A stretch of DNA of 42,463 bases from Plicaturopsis crispa FD-325 SS-3 (taxonomy: Eukaryota > Basidiomycota > Agaricomycetes > Amylocorticiales > Amylocorticiaceae), in the NCBI GenBank assembly GCA_000827205.1, contig KN832559.1, positions 1,591,308 through 1,633,770 on the forward strand, written 5' to 3'. Both the position numbers and the translations under genes were made by a program. How positions within the stretch are numbered: position 1 is the first letter of the stretch; each line of letters begins with the position of its first letter. Under the pieces are notes generated by a model that was not told where the DNA came from, made no database searches, and worked only from the letters and a program-made list of their open reading frames with translations. Shown piece by piece: positions 22,513-31,739 of the stretch.

Positions 22513-23378
22513 TCAGGATTTCTTGAGAGGACTATTGCCTAAGCTCTCCAGCCTCAACCTTTCGACCTCCATGTGAACTGCATGCGAAACCTTGATGGTT
22601 TCTAGAAGCCCGACCTGGCTTTCCGGCCTCCTCCACTCGCCGCCCTTCTGCCAAGCGTCAGGGAGTCGGTCCTCCCCCAGCCACTGTTGTAGCGCGTGTA
22701 CCGGCGCCACGTTATGCATGACCGCCGGGTCGTCGACGTCCACAAGTAGCATGCCCTGCGAACCAGCGCCTTTGTGTGTCAGCCAGATGAGGGCCGCTTC
22801 TGCAAAGCTAATATGCGCATGTAGTAGATCGAGCGGCCTCGGGGCCTGCGCCAGGCGCTCGAAGCGCGCCCGCGCAAGCTCGCAGAGGCCCATGCCGAGG
22901 TGCGTATGCTCATCCTGCGCGCTGCGGGGTACAGCGACCGCGTGGCGGAGGAGCGAGCGCAAGAGCGGCGCGTCGACGGTGACCGGCGCCCTGCGGCTCC
23001 CGGGTGGTGCGTCCGCGTGCGCGAAGGACGCGTCGTGCTCGATGACGTTGTGCGCGGCGAGCTCCTCGAGGTGCACGCGCCGCGGGAGGAGGCCGTGCCC
23101 GCACAGCACGACGCCGGCGAGCGCGACGAGGAGCGCGAGCGGGAGTGAGAAGTTGTAGACGTGCCGGATGGCGCGGACGAGCTCGATGAGGCCGAGGTCC
23201 CTTCCCTCGCGTGGACTACCAGTTAATACATTTAGTGGACGGGTGCTACGGGCAGAATTAAAGTGTAGGAGGCTGACAGGTAACCGTGGTTGGCTAGCGC
23301 GTTGAGTGCTGGGCACGGGGACCTGCTGTCCGCTGCATTGGCCGGCATGAAACGATGGTCGTTAGGTGGCAGAGGCAT
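22513..23378 (-). CDS. Short heme-thiolate peroxidase (chloroperoxidase/unspecific peroxygenase family)
   Basis: A heme enzyme that uses hydrogen peroxide to halogenate or oxygenate organic substrates. One intron (23216-23277) splits it; the spliced product is 267 residues, in the range of the short family I enzymes. Residues 20-36 read SPCPALNALANHGYLPR, the PCP motif whose Cys is the heme thiolate ligand. After the intron come EGRDLGLIELVRAIRHVYNF and a hydrophobic LPLALLVALAGVVLCGHG. Then comes HNVIEHDASF, the Glu-His-Asp acid-base motif. The rest is helical and ends ERLRLESLGNSPLKKS. The start MPLPPNDHRFMPANAADSR has no signal peptide, unlike secreted peroxygenases, so an intracellular role is likely unless an upstream exon is missing. 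It lies tail to tail with MCD4, only 97 bases apart. Confidence 0.87.
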
Positions 23379-23751
23379 TTCTCACTTCAAAGTTTAGGGA
23401 GTCAATGGAGAAGAACTGGGGTGTCTGAGCAACTGGGGTGTTCGAGCGTGGTGCTCAGTGTTTTATAGCTATAGCGCGTCGCGCATGGTGGCCGCATCTC
23501 AAACGGGACCGCAGGCGGGCATACAGCAAGAGCTGCAGGTCTCAGTGTGCATATGTGCTCTGGCATTTTCCTACACTGTGAACTCATGAGTAGAGGCGGC
23601 AACAGCAACGAGTTGTTAACGTACCCCATCCCAAGGACCGCATCCACACACGTTATACTGGATATTTCATTGCAGACAATTTGAGGGATGTGCGTGATAC
23701 AGTGACACTTACCATTACAGATCTGTTCCGTCGTAGGACCTGATCTTTCCA
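23379..23751. other. Spacer between peroxidase and Fmp46-like genes
   Basis: Both flanking genes are on the minus strand, so this is the peroxidase promoter plus the 3' flank of the Fmp46-like gene. No motif stands out beyond a direct echo of the phrase AACTGGGGTGT(C/T) at 23414 and 23431. Confidence 0.35.
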
Positions 23752-24165
23752 TTATGCAAACCACCCCTTTGGCTTGTGCTCTTCTTCTTCCTTGACCTCT
23801 CCGTCGCGTTTCTGCCTCACAGCTTCCAGGATTGTCTTTACGCCGTCTACATCGCCGATGCTGGCCTTTCCACCGGTCCAGTCAACAACGACCGGCCATT
23901 TGAACGCGTTTGGCGTCTGTGAGGCAAGGCGTACAAGCCCATCCGCGCTTTTCGGCTCCTCGGATGCAGACGCTGGGTGAGACGAAACGAAAGCCGAGAG
24001 TGAGTTGTTCTTGGACGGGAGGTAGGACAGGATCGTCCTCAGTTGGTCTGCAGTCGGAGGCGTAGACTCGACAACCTCGAGGTCAAATTGCAAAGGCGGC
24101 GCATCTGGTTTATTTGGTGGATACGGGGCGGACAGCGAGGACCGTAGGAGAGAGAGTGCTTTCAC
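23752..24165 (-). CDS. Fmp46-like thioredoxin-fold protein (DUF1687)
   Basis: A 137-residue, single-exon protein starting MKALSLLRSSLSAPYP and ending EEEEHKPKGWFA. The pattern LQFDLEVVESTPPTADQLRT near the start, FKWPVVVDWTGGKASIGDVD in the middle and GVKTILEAVRQKRDGE at the end resembles the fungal DUF1687/Fmp46 family of small mitochondrial putative redox proteins. The basic, Leu/Ser-rich N-terminus could be a mitochondrial targeting signal. There is no cysteine anywhere in the translation, which is odd for a protein usually described as a redox enzyme; any thiol chemistry is therefore excluded for this copy. Family assignment rests on overall pattern only. Confidence 0.68.
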   Translation of the reverse strand: MKALSLLRSSLSAPYPPNKPDAPPLQFDLEVVESTPPTADQLRTILSYLPSKNNSLSAFVSSHPASASEEPKSADGLVRLASQTPNAFKWPVVVDWTGGKASIGDVDGVKTILEAVRQKRDGEVKEEEEHKPKGWFA

Positions 24166-24677
24166 GGAAGGGGGAGACGAGGGGTGGTGACTACATACCG
24201 CGAATTAGCTGAGTACCTCTATGCTGCATGTGCATCCGCATCGAATTCGCTCACAAGATAGATATTTGGGGCTACCAAAACGAATTGTGAGCATGAACAG
24301 GTAGAGCTTTTGAGAGAGACACTGTACCAATGCGCGCTTGAATGCCGAAAACATAGTCGCTGGTGTAATATGTTACGGACAAAAACTTGTAAAGTAGGGA
24401 GGTCTTGAGGGAGGTGGTCACTTGCAAGGAGGAGCGGAACGGAAGGCGGGCGGCGACGCGGCCACGCCACGCGGCTTGTCTCGAGTCGCGGGTTCATTCA
24501 ACTTTCTTTCCTAAGCCTTCAACCGTTTGCCAGACAGTCATGGTTCAAGCACTTCTAAGACTACATCTGCATAGCCTGCTGGATACACAAGTGTATACGA
24601 TGTTCTTGAAGGATCCAGATAAGCAGTACAGTCCCGTTTTCTGCTCGCATTTAAGTCAATTTGAAGCTTCTCAGTGC
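24166..24677. other. Spacer upstream of the Fmp46-like gene
   Basis: Promoter side of the Fmp46-like gene. Several short open frames exist on both strands, but none has splice logic or a recognisable motif. Confidence 0.35.
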
Positions 24678-25740
24678 TCACTTAGCAGCGGCATGTGCAG
24701 CTGCTGTCGCGTCTTTCAAGGCAGGACGAAGTCGCGATCGGTCCACATTCGTTGAGCTTGAAGTCCAGTCGATGTCTAGCAGAAATGCGTCCTCTAACTT
24801 GTGTTTTTGCGTGTCAACCGTCCAAGACGACCACCACATCCCATGCCTTGAGGCATCCGTGAGTTTCGGTCGGCATACATCTTTCCCCGGTGTAATCTCA
24901 CTGATCGATACTTCCCTCAGTCCTGTCATGTAGCTGTTCCTCGTCCCGAAGACGGACAGTACCGAAGTTCCTGCCTCATTGTGGCCCTCCTCATGCGGCA
25001 AATCAGGATCCAATCGATTAAAGGAGAGAATCTAGTGTGAGTCGCATTCAAAGAAACCGCTAGGGCTGTGTGCGTCTTCCAAGTGCACGCAGCTCATGGC
25101 ATTGCATTTTTGGTGTGTTCATGCCTCTTTTACGAAGTATCGCTAGTTGCCGGGCTTTTGCAGCCTGAGTGATAAATATATGCTGACAATTCAGTGCATT
25201 CAAGGATCCTTCGCTTCTGTGATAGTATTTCGACTGTAATCAGTGCTCTACGGCGTGTCTTAAGTGACATTTCTTCCATTTCCGTATGATCAAATGATTG
25301 GATGTCATCCTTAGAGGATCGGTAGTGTCCAAGATACCCTGACCGTCGGTGAGCGCAAAGCGTATCAACTCTCATGTTGTCCAGTGGAACTCAAAATATC
25401 CCGGTGCGTACCTTGACAAGTTGTGCCGGGCGCATCTCAGGAATGTTCTGCCCCCAGGTGAATAACAATAGATCAAAGTATGGTTGAACTAGGTGAATAC
25501 GCTACTTGCAGCGCTGGAATGAAGCGGAGCAGTCGAACTAATAATGACCTTCTGTTGATCATCGAGGTGTACTCGTTACGCTGGGACGCTTGTATTTCTA
25601 CACAGCCGTCGCGCAATGTTGACAGGTGGCACGGAACGTGCGCCTCTAATTGTGTGCTCCGTCGTTTCCGCGGTAGACCCGATGGCCAAAAAGTACCATT
25701 AGAATCGATAGCACAGGCGTTTCCAAAACGCCGAGAACAC
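24678..25740 (-). CDS. Unrecognised conserved-looking basidiomycete protein (possibly Clp1-like)
   Basis: I do not firmly recognise this gene. Minus-strand exons with good splice sites read YFDLLLFTWGQNIPEMRPAQ followed by LVK (25.40-25.49 kb, GTACGC donor), an exon with RILECTELSAYIYHSGCK (about 25.15-25.25 kb), and a last exon SFNRLDPDLPHEEGHNEAGT (about 25.0 kb) running on through SVFGTRNSYMTGLREV, CRPKLTDASRHGMWWSSW and LLDIDWTSS to the end RPALKDATAAAHAAAK at 24678. The regular protein-like texture and a Trp-rich, charged C-terminus suggest a real gene. A relation to Clp1 (clampless1) sexual-development regulators of mushrooms is a guess from memory of the C-terminal pattern. The start was not found; upstream pieces reach at least 25.7 kb. 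The gene is divergent from the amine oxidase at 25939. Confidence 0.5.
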
Positions 25741-25863
25741 GCATTGCAGACAGAACTGTGAAGACTACGCCCTAGTGACTTATCCTGCTCGGCGTAGGAC
25801 GCCCTCCGTGATAGGTGGCCATCTTCTCTCGCGGAGCATAGACACTGACTGACTCGCAGTTCT

Positions 25864-25871
25864 CATATAAG
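25864..25871 (+). promoter_or_regulatory. TATA-like box of the amine oxidase gene
   Basis: CATATAAG lies 68-75 bases before the ATG at 25939, a spacing that would put transcription start near 25895-25900 and give a 5' leader of about 40 bases. Confidence 0.5.
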
Positions 25872-25938
25872 AGGGCATTCGTCCGCAACTTTTACGACCA
25901 GCACAGTTTTGTTACTGGCCTCTCGCACTCCATCCACT

Positions 25939-28564
25939 ATGTCGCACTCCAACACACTCGCCGTCGATGTTCTCGCCGAATATGGCAGGCTTATCATTGA
26001 GGATTTCGACAGAAAGCAAAAGGCCAGTCTCCCTCCCAACGATATCCCTAGGCCTCCCTCCGACGATACGGGATACGCCCGTTCCTCTACCGGTGTCAGG
26101 CCTTATGCAGCATATGGTCAACTGTTCGATAAAGGCAAAATCGGGCCCCCTCCATTCTTCCCCCCAGAAGATAGTGCCGAAGAGATACTCAAGAAGTACC
26201 ACCCTGACGAGCCCAAAGAGGAGCCCAAGCCCGAGCCCGCTCGTCCGGCTGTAACGCCCGTAGGAATTATCGGTGCTGGTAAGCGAGCTGCTCTTCATCT
26301 TTGCATCAGTATTGAAGAGGCTTTTTTTATTTTCCTAGGACCCGCTGGACTCTATTCCGCACTGATCCTTGATTCCCTCGGCATCAAGTACGAGATCCTC
26401 GAGGGCTCTGACCGTGTAGGAGGACGCCTCCATACATACCACTTCGAGAAGAAACCTGGTCAGCCGCAAGGAACGCACGATTACTACGTAAGTCTGCTAC
26501 GTCCATGTTTTCGAGATGTTGGAATAACATTGCTCTTCGTTCGCAGGATCTCGGTGCGATGAGGTACGGATCGCTGCTTGTCCATGTCTTTTCTCTCCCT
26601 CATCAATTTGCGGCGCTAGGTTCCCGGAAACTCCCATCATGACGCGTCTCTTCAAGCTGTTCAACTACGAGAAGCTGAACACCGGTGACATCCAAGTGCA
26701 AAAGAAGCTCATTCCGTACTACTTTGACGCCAAAGACGGAAATGGCGTCTACGATTACAACGGCCACCGCTTGCGCGAGGACGAGATCCCGACCGCCCAG
26801 AAATACAACCCCGACCCTTTCGACATCCAGTCTCTCCGGGTCGACTCTATCTACATTAAAATCGGCGTGAAGAAAATCTACGACGACGTCATCGGCCCGT
26901 TCGCGGAGTTGCTCGAGAAGGACCTGGAGAGCGGGGGCAAGAGCAAGGAGGGATGGAAAGAGCTGCTGAAGTACGACTCGTACTCTACTCGCTCTTTTAT
27001 GTGCCATGCATACCGGCCATCGCCTAAGCTGGTCGCTCTTGGGCTTCCCGAGGGGAAGAGCCTGCCGACCAATGTCGTCAACTGGCTCGAAACGATGTCG
27101 ATGACGACGAGCTGGTATGTTCTATCCTGTTTCGTTTCCTAGGTTCTCTTTGACAGTCATGCTGTTTAGGTTCGACCGCGCTTTCATAACGACCATCCTC
27201 GAGGAAATGGCGTTTGGCTACACTACGAAGCCAAACCCCCCGGAAGTGAAATACTGGTGCCTTGAGTAAGCCTTTGTTTGCTTGTCGACTGCGTCGCCCA
27301 TTTTAAACGTGCCGTTTGGTAGCGGTGGCTCCGAGGTCCTCACTGAGGCCATGGCAAAATACATCGACCGTCAGACCGAGCGGAAGGGCTTGCTCAGAAA
27401 CTACCGTGTCACTTCTATCACGCTGACGGATAAATCTGCGGGCGACAACACTAACGTCGATGTTCACTATTCAACCTCTTGCGGCGGCACCGGCGTCAAG
27501 ACCTACGAGAACGTCATATCGACCGTTCCCATCACCGTCCTGCGCCATGTCATCGACACCTCCGACTGCGAGCTCACCAACATGCAGAACTCGGCGCTCA
27601 GGAGCTGCCAGTACACGCCCGCGATCAAGATCGGCATCAAATTCAGATCAGCGTGGTGGACGACGGGCAAGGATAGAGACGGGAAGCCCATCAACATCGT
27701 GGGCGGGCGGTCCTTCACGGATCGCCCAATTCGCATCGTCGTCTATCCGTCGTACGGTCTCGAGGGCAACCTCAAGGGTGATCCTGCCGTTCTCATCGCG
27801 AGCTTCGTGTGGACAGACGACGCCGCGCGTATCGGAGGTCTCATCGGATCAGGCGACGCTGTGACGGAGAATGCTCTCAAGGACCTGGTGCTCAGGAATC
27901 TTGCTGACGTCCACAACGTCGACGTCTCGGTTCTCAACCAGCAATATCTCGATCATTATGCATATGACTGGGCTCACAACCCGCTTACCATGGGTGGGTC
28001 TTAGTAGCATTCCACTTATTTTTCTCTATTCTCACGAAAACTATCAGGGTCGTTCGCCCTGTTCGGTCCTGGACGTTTCGGTGAGAAGCTTTGTATGTCC
28101 AGCTTGATGTTTTTGGCTCAATGCCCTTGCTACAGGGGATCTGTACAGTAGCTTGACTGCTCCAGCTGGTCGAGGACACCTTCATTTTGCGGGCGAGGCT
28201 GTTTCTGTTCGTCACGGGTGAGTACTAATCATTCGTCTACTCTTGAGATCCCCACGCTCATCGCACTATATGTAGCTGGGTCGCAGGAGCCCTCAGCAGT
28301 GCATGGAGATCCATCTACGCCATCCTCGTCAGGGACCACCAGGACAAAGTCAAGTCCTTCCTCGACCTGTGGGGCTACGACGTCGAGTGGATCAAGAGCG
28401 ATACCAAGGAGGTGAAAGCAGGTATTCCTGCTCCCAAGGCCAGACATATGCCGTATGCCATGCCCATCTTGGCGGGCGCTGGGGAGCCGCCTCTTCCCGT
28501 CGCGTCGCACAACTTGCTGCTTGAGCATCTTGCCTTGCATGAGGCTACGATAGCTTCTATCTAG
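25939..28564 (+). CDS. Flavin L-amino-acid oxidase / amine oxidase
   Basis: An FAD enzyme that deaminates amino acids or amines with release of hydrogen peroxide. The first ATG, MSHSNTLAVDVLAEYGRLI, lacks a signal peptide, fitting a cytoplasmic fungal L-amino-acid oxidase. The dinucleotide fold is at about residues 108-120: VGIIGAG, intron, GPAGLYSALILDSLG (GxGxxG), then EGSDRVGGRLHTYHF. A tiny exon gives DLGAMR, joined to FPETPIMTRLFKLFNYEKL. The substrate domain covers about 26.7-27.3 kb (ILEEMAFGYTTKPNPPEV). NVISTVPITVLRHVIDTSD lies near 27.5 kb. The FAD-contacting end is HLHFAGEAVSVRHG, intron, WVAGALSSAWRSIYAIL. The protein ends HEATIASI at 28564. About eight short introns. The neighbouring peroxidase at 22.5-23.4 kb could in principle use the peroxide made here, but nothing links them beyond proximity. 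Confidence 0.9.
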
Positions 28565-29230
28565 GTGCGGGGCATGTGGATCATTTCATCCGACGTCGTT
28601 CCCGTCAAGTGCTGAATATCTGGTGTGTCCAGTTCACACTTAGAACTATCGTTAGATCCGCTAATCTCCTATAGCATTCAGATCTCCATTTTGCTCGAGC
28701 GCTAAGCCCACCGAGCGCGGCCACGCTTCTTCTCTCACTTGTACTATCAATCCATGCCTTTCCATCTCCGCTTCCTTGCATGTACATATAAGAGCCCCTT
28801 CGGGCGTCGAGTTCGGTCACAATCTGTACTTGTTCCGCAAAATCTCACGTCCTGCCGTGTTGGATCCACACATCGTCTTGGGCTTTTCTTGGTATGCGAA
28901 ACCCCATGAGACGGTCCAATCAGCTGCAACACTTTACCATCTCGAGAACATTTAATAATACAATTCATGAGCTGCAGCGGCGGGTACAGAGTACATACAC
29001 TATTGAGCGACTGCGCCCCTGGTTTACATATCCTTAACTTCGCAGTAAATAGGACCTCGGGAATGCGCGCGTGCGCACGAGTAGGCACCTCGATGGGCAA
29101 ATCCCAAGCGCACCGATAGTTACTGTACAGCGCTCATGGAGGTAATTCGCACCGTGTCCGTCTATGTATTTCGCCTAAGTCCCGCAATCTGACCAACTCT
29201 GAGTAAGGTGGCGGCGGGGTAAAACACCTA
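28565..29230. other. Convergent spacer
   Basis: Both flanking genes end towards this stretch, so it should hold two 3' untranslated regions. A TATA-like ACATATAAGAG at about 28785 is out of place for that but has no gene after it that I can support. Confidence 0.4.
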
Positions 29231-31018
29231 CTACACATCTGTATCACGAGCTCGTGATCCTTCTCGTTGACTCGACGTGTCATCCACACCCTCCACCGTC
29301 TCGTCAGGACTGCTCAAGGAACCCCCCGTAGTGTAAACGTTCCCGAGGAGAGAAGCCGACGGGCTTGTCACAGAATCGGCCCTTCCCCGAGTGCGTGGAA
29401 GCCCTGGCGGCTCCAAGACCTCGGTGAGCAGCGCAGGTATAGGTGATGCGACTGCAACACCGAATGGCGGTGGCGCGATAGCATCGTCCAATGGTGGTGG
29501 GCGGTCTGCATAAGACATTGAATCTGAGCTAGTAGACAGCCGCACCCCACTCGATGCCCCTGGTGGCGGTTCTATCGATGCCGGCACGGGATCTGTCTGT
29601 AATGCAGATAGCAAGGGCGCAGAGCGTGGAACGTATGGTGGTGGTGCGGTGGGGACAGTTCCGGGGAAATATCGGGGCACAAATGGCGCAGGCCCCTGCA
29701 TGGGCGGGCCATCCTCGGAGTCGTTCGTGTGCAGCGTATTTTGCTCAGCTTCCTCCTGCCGCCGGAGCCGTTCGCGGCGCGATGAGATGCGGCGGCGGCG
29801 GTAGATGCTGAAGGCTAGCCCTAGTCCGAGGACCGTGAGCACGCCAAAGGAACCGCCGACTGCGCCTCCGAAGGTAGCGACATTGTGTGCGCTACTAGAA
29901 GACCTAGTAGTACCGCGCCATATTAGCAGTGTTCTGCGTCAATGCGGATAAATGAACCGATGGGGGCGAAGTGCCAAGACCATCTTTCAAGTGGAGCCAA
30001 AAGGCAAAACTGAAAAAATCCGACAATCCTACGCAGTGGAAACGAGGAGACGTACTCAACGGCATTTGACGAGCCCGTGGACTGGGTGATCCCTGCAGAA
30101 GACGTCTGCGTGGCATTTGGCTGGACAGCGTGGGACTGGGTGTAAATCGCGTAGTCGAACAGAAACACGGAATCGGGCCCGACATAGACAGTGAGGGAAT
30201 GTGGGGCATCTGTGAGGTTACTCCGCGCGAGGACGTTCATCTTTGGGATGAAACCAGATGCACTGGCCATGCCGTTGTGCACGAACATCCCTGAGGAATG
30301 CCCATCGAGGGTATACGTGAGGTTCATGAATGTCGGAGTAGCGTTGGCAGGGGCAGGGCCCAGTGGCATAGTACAGTAGACATATATCCCAGTCCCTGTT
30401 CATCGACGTTAATATTTCGCGGTCATTTTCGAGATGTAGGTGGTAGATACCGGTGAAATTCATTTTCATTGTCACCGGTGTATCCTTGAACCCAGGGTCG
30501 TCGCTGTCCAGTTTCGAGACGGTAAATGGGTTGGATCCATCGATATCTCGACGCCTGAAACCCAATCGACTCCGTTTGCCCTTGTCACTGTCGCCGTCTG
30601 AATCTCCATTGTCGCCATCTGAGTCCTTTTTTCCACTAGACGAGGGAGTAGCAGCAGTGCTAGTCCGAGTCATGGATGAAGAGGTCGTGAAATCATCATC
30701 GTCACTTGTTGGGATTATGTGAGTGCCGTCATGCCATGTGTGATTGTACATGATTCCAGAATCCGGTTGTAGACACGTCGAGCAGGACGCGCCGCTGGCG
30801 TGCCAGGACGTCGATGGTTGGTACTGTATCGACGGATCCGTGTCGTCGACAGTGACATTTACTTGGGCATTTACTGCGGGCATCCACCGTGCCCCGCCTA
30901 GTAAATAAGTACAGTAAAGAGTGACGAAAGCAAGGCCAGACGGCCGTGCGTGTGAGATCCTGCGCGAGTCATTAGCTTGAGTGTTCAGAAACGCACAACG
31001 ACAGCAAGCATACCTCAT
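29231..31018 (-). CDS. Single-pass membrane protein with acidic linker, function unknown
   Basis: A type I membrane protein. Removing an intron right after ATGAG gives MRISHARPSGLAFVTLYCTY followed by LLGG, a signal sequence, then VNVTVDDTDPSIQYQPSTSW and SCSTCLQPDSG. An acidic run of Asp, Gly and Ser with Lys (KKDSDGDNGDSDGDSDKGKR) follows near 30.6 kb and is probably a flexible linker. The next lumenal part has many N-glycosylation sites (NVTV, NHTW, NATP, NLTY, NLTD, NATQ) and the segment GHSSGMFVHNGMASASGFIP. Near 29.83 kb one helix, GGSFGVLTVLGLGLAFSIY, precedes a basic stop-transfer RRRRISSRRERLRRQ. The roughly 190-residue cytoplasmic tail is Pro/Ser-rich and ends REGSRARDTDV. I know this layout from many Agaricomycete proteins without a named family; a surface sensor or adhesion role is inference. 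Confidence 0.72.
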
Positions 31019-31739
31019 CCTGAGGGGAAGTTTGACGCCAGTGGTGGTGGAGGCGAAGGGGGGAAAGAGATCACGCCGGGGGTCCACCTGTGAAAGACTT
31101 AAGACGAAACGTAGCAGCAGACTGCCCGGGAAACGGGTACGGCCCCAAGGGGGAATACCGGCACGCCCCTTGCTGGTTCACGGATGGAAATGTAGCGTGA
31201 GTCCATCGCAGAAGTCTCGGGATCGATTCCTAGGGAAAAGGCAATTGACGTTGTTCGCAAGATAAAATGCGGGGAAAGCTGGGCGACTTACTGGATATCC
31301 ACATAGGGGCTATTGTGTGATTTGTGTATTCGCCGTACAGAAACCGGTGCTCATCCTCTCACCAACAGTCTGCGTTCTCATCTACTTCTTATCACTGGCA
31401 TTCGGTTTCTCTCTCCCCGGCGGGCTTCGTTTTACTACTGTACGTTCATACAGATCCTGGGCACGACATCGGCGCTAAAGGGTCTTACTGACTTCGCCAC
31501 CTTCAAACGATCATTGCCATCTAGGTACTTATATCCGCAATTGCCTCTACAGCAACTCCTCGCCCTTGCCCTGGCGTGTGTTGGCGTGCGCATTGGGTCT
31601 CGGTACACATTCGGTACTTGCTATAAGTACCGCGAGGCAAGCGCTTCATTCCGTGTATATCAGGCCCCGGTTGGGCTCCGGTCTGTATCTACCACCTTGC
31701 CGCGTCGTCATACTCTCAGGATCTCCTCGTGCGCCTGTC
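31019..31739. promoter_or_regulatory. Shared divergent promoter region
   Basis: About 720 bases between the starts of the membrane-protein gene (minus) and VPS36 (plus). It has no supported coding content and should carry both promoters. No clear TATA box is seen for VPS36. Confidence 0.45.

Noticed and set aside
22592-23158. A 188-codon plus-strand open frame opposite the peroxidase gene
   Set aside because: Ser/Arg/Ala/Cys-rich shadow of a GC-rich gene on the other strand; the minus strand has the PCP and EHD motifs.
26603-27007. A minus-strand 134-codon frame in the amine oxidase
   Set aside because: Shadow of a conserved exon; the hydrophobic Leu/Val look comes from reading GC-rich codons backwards.
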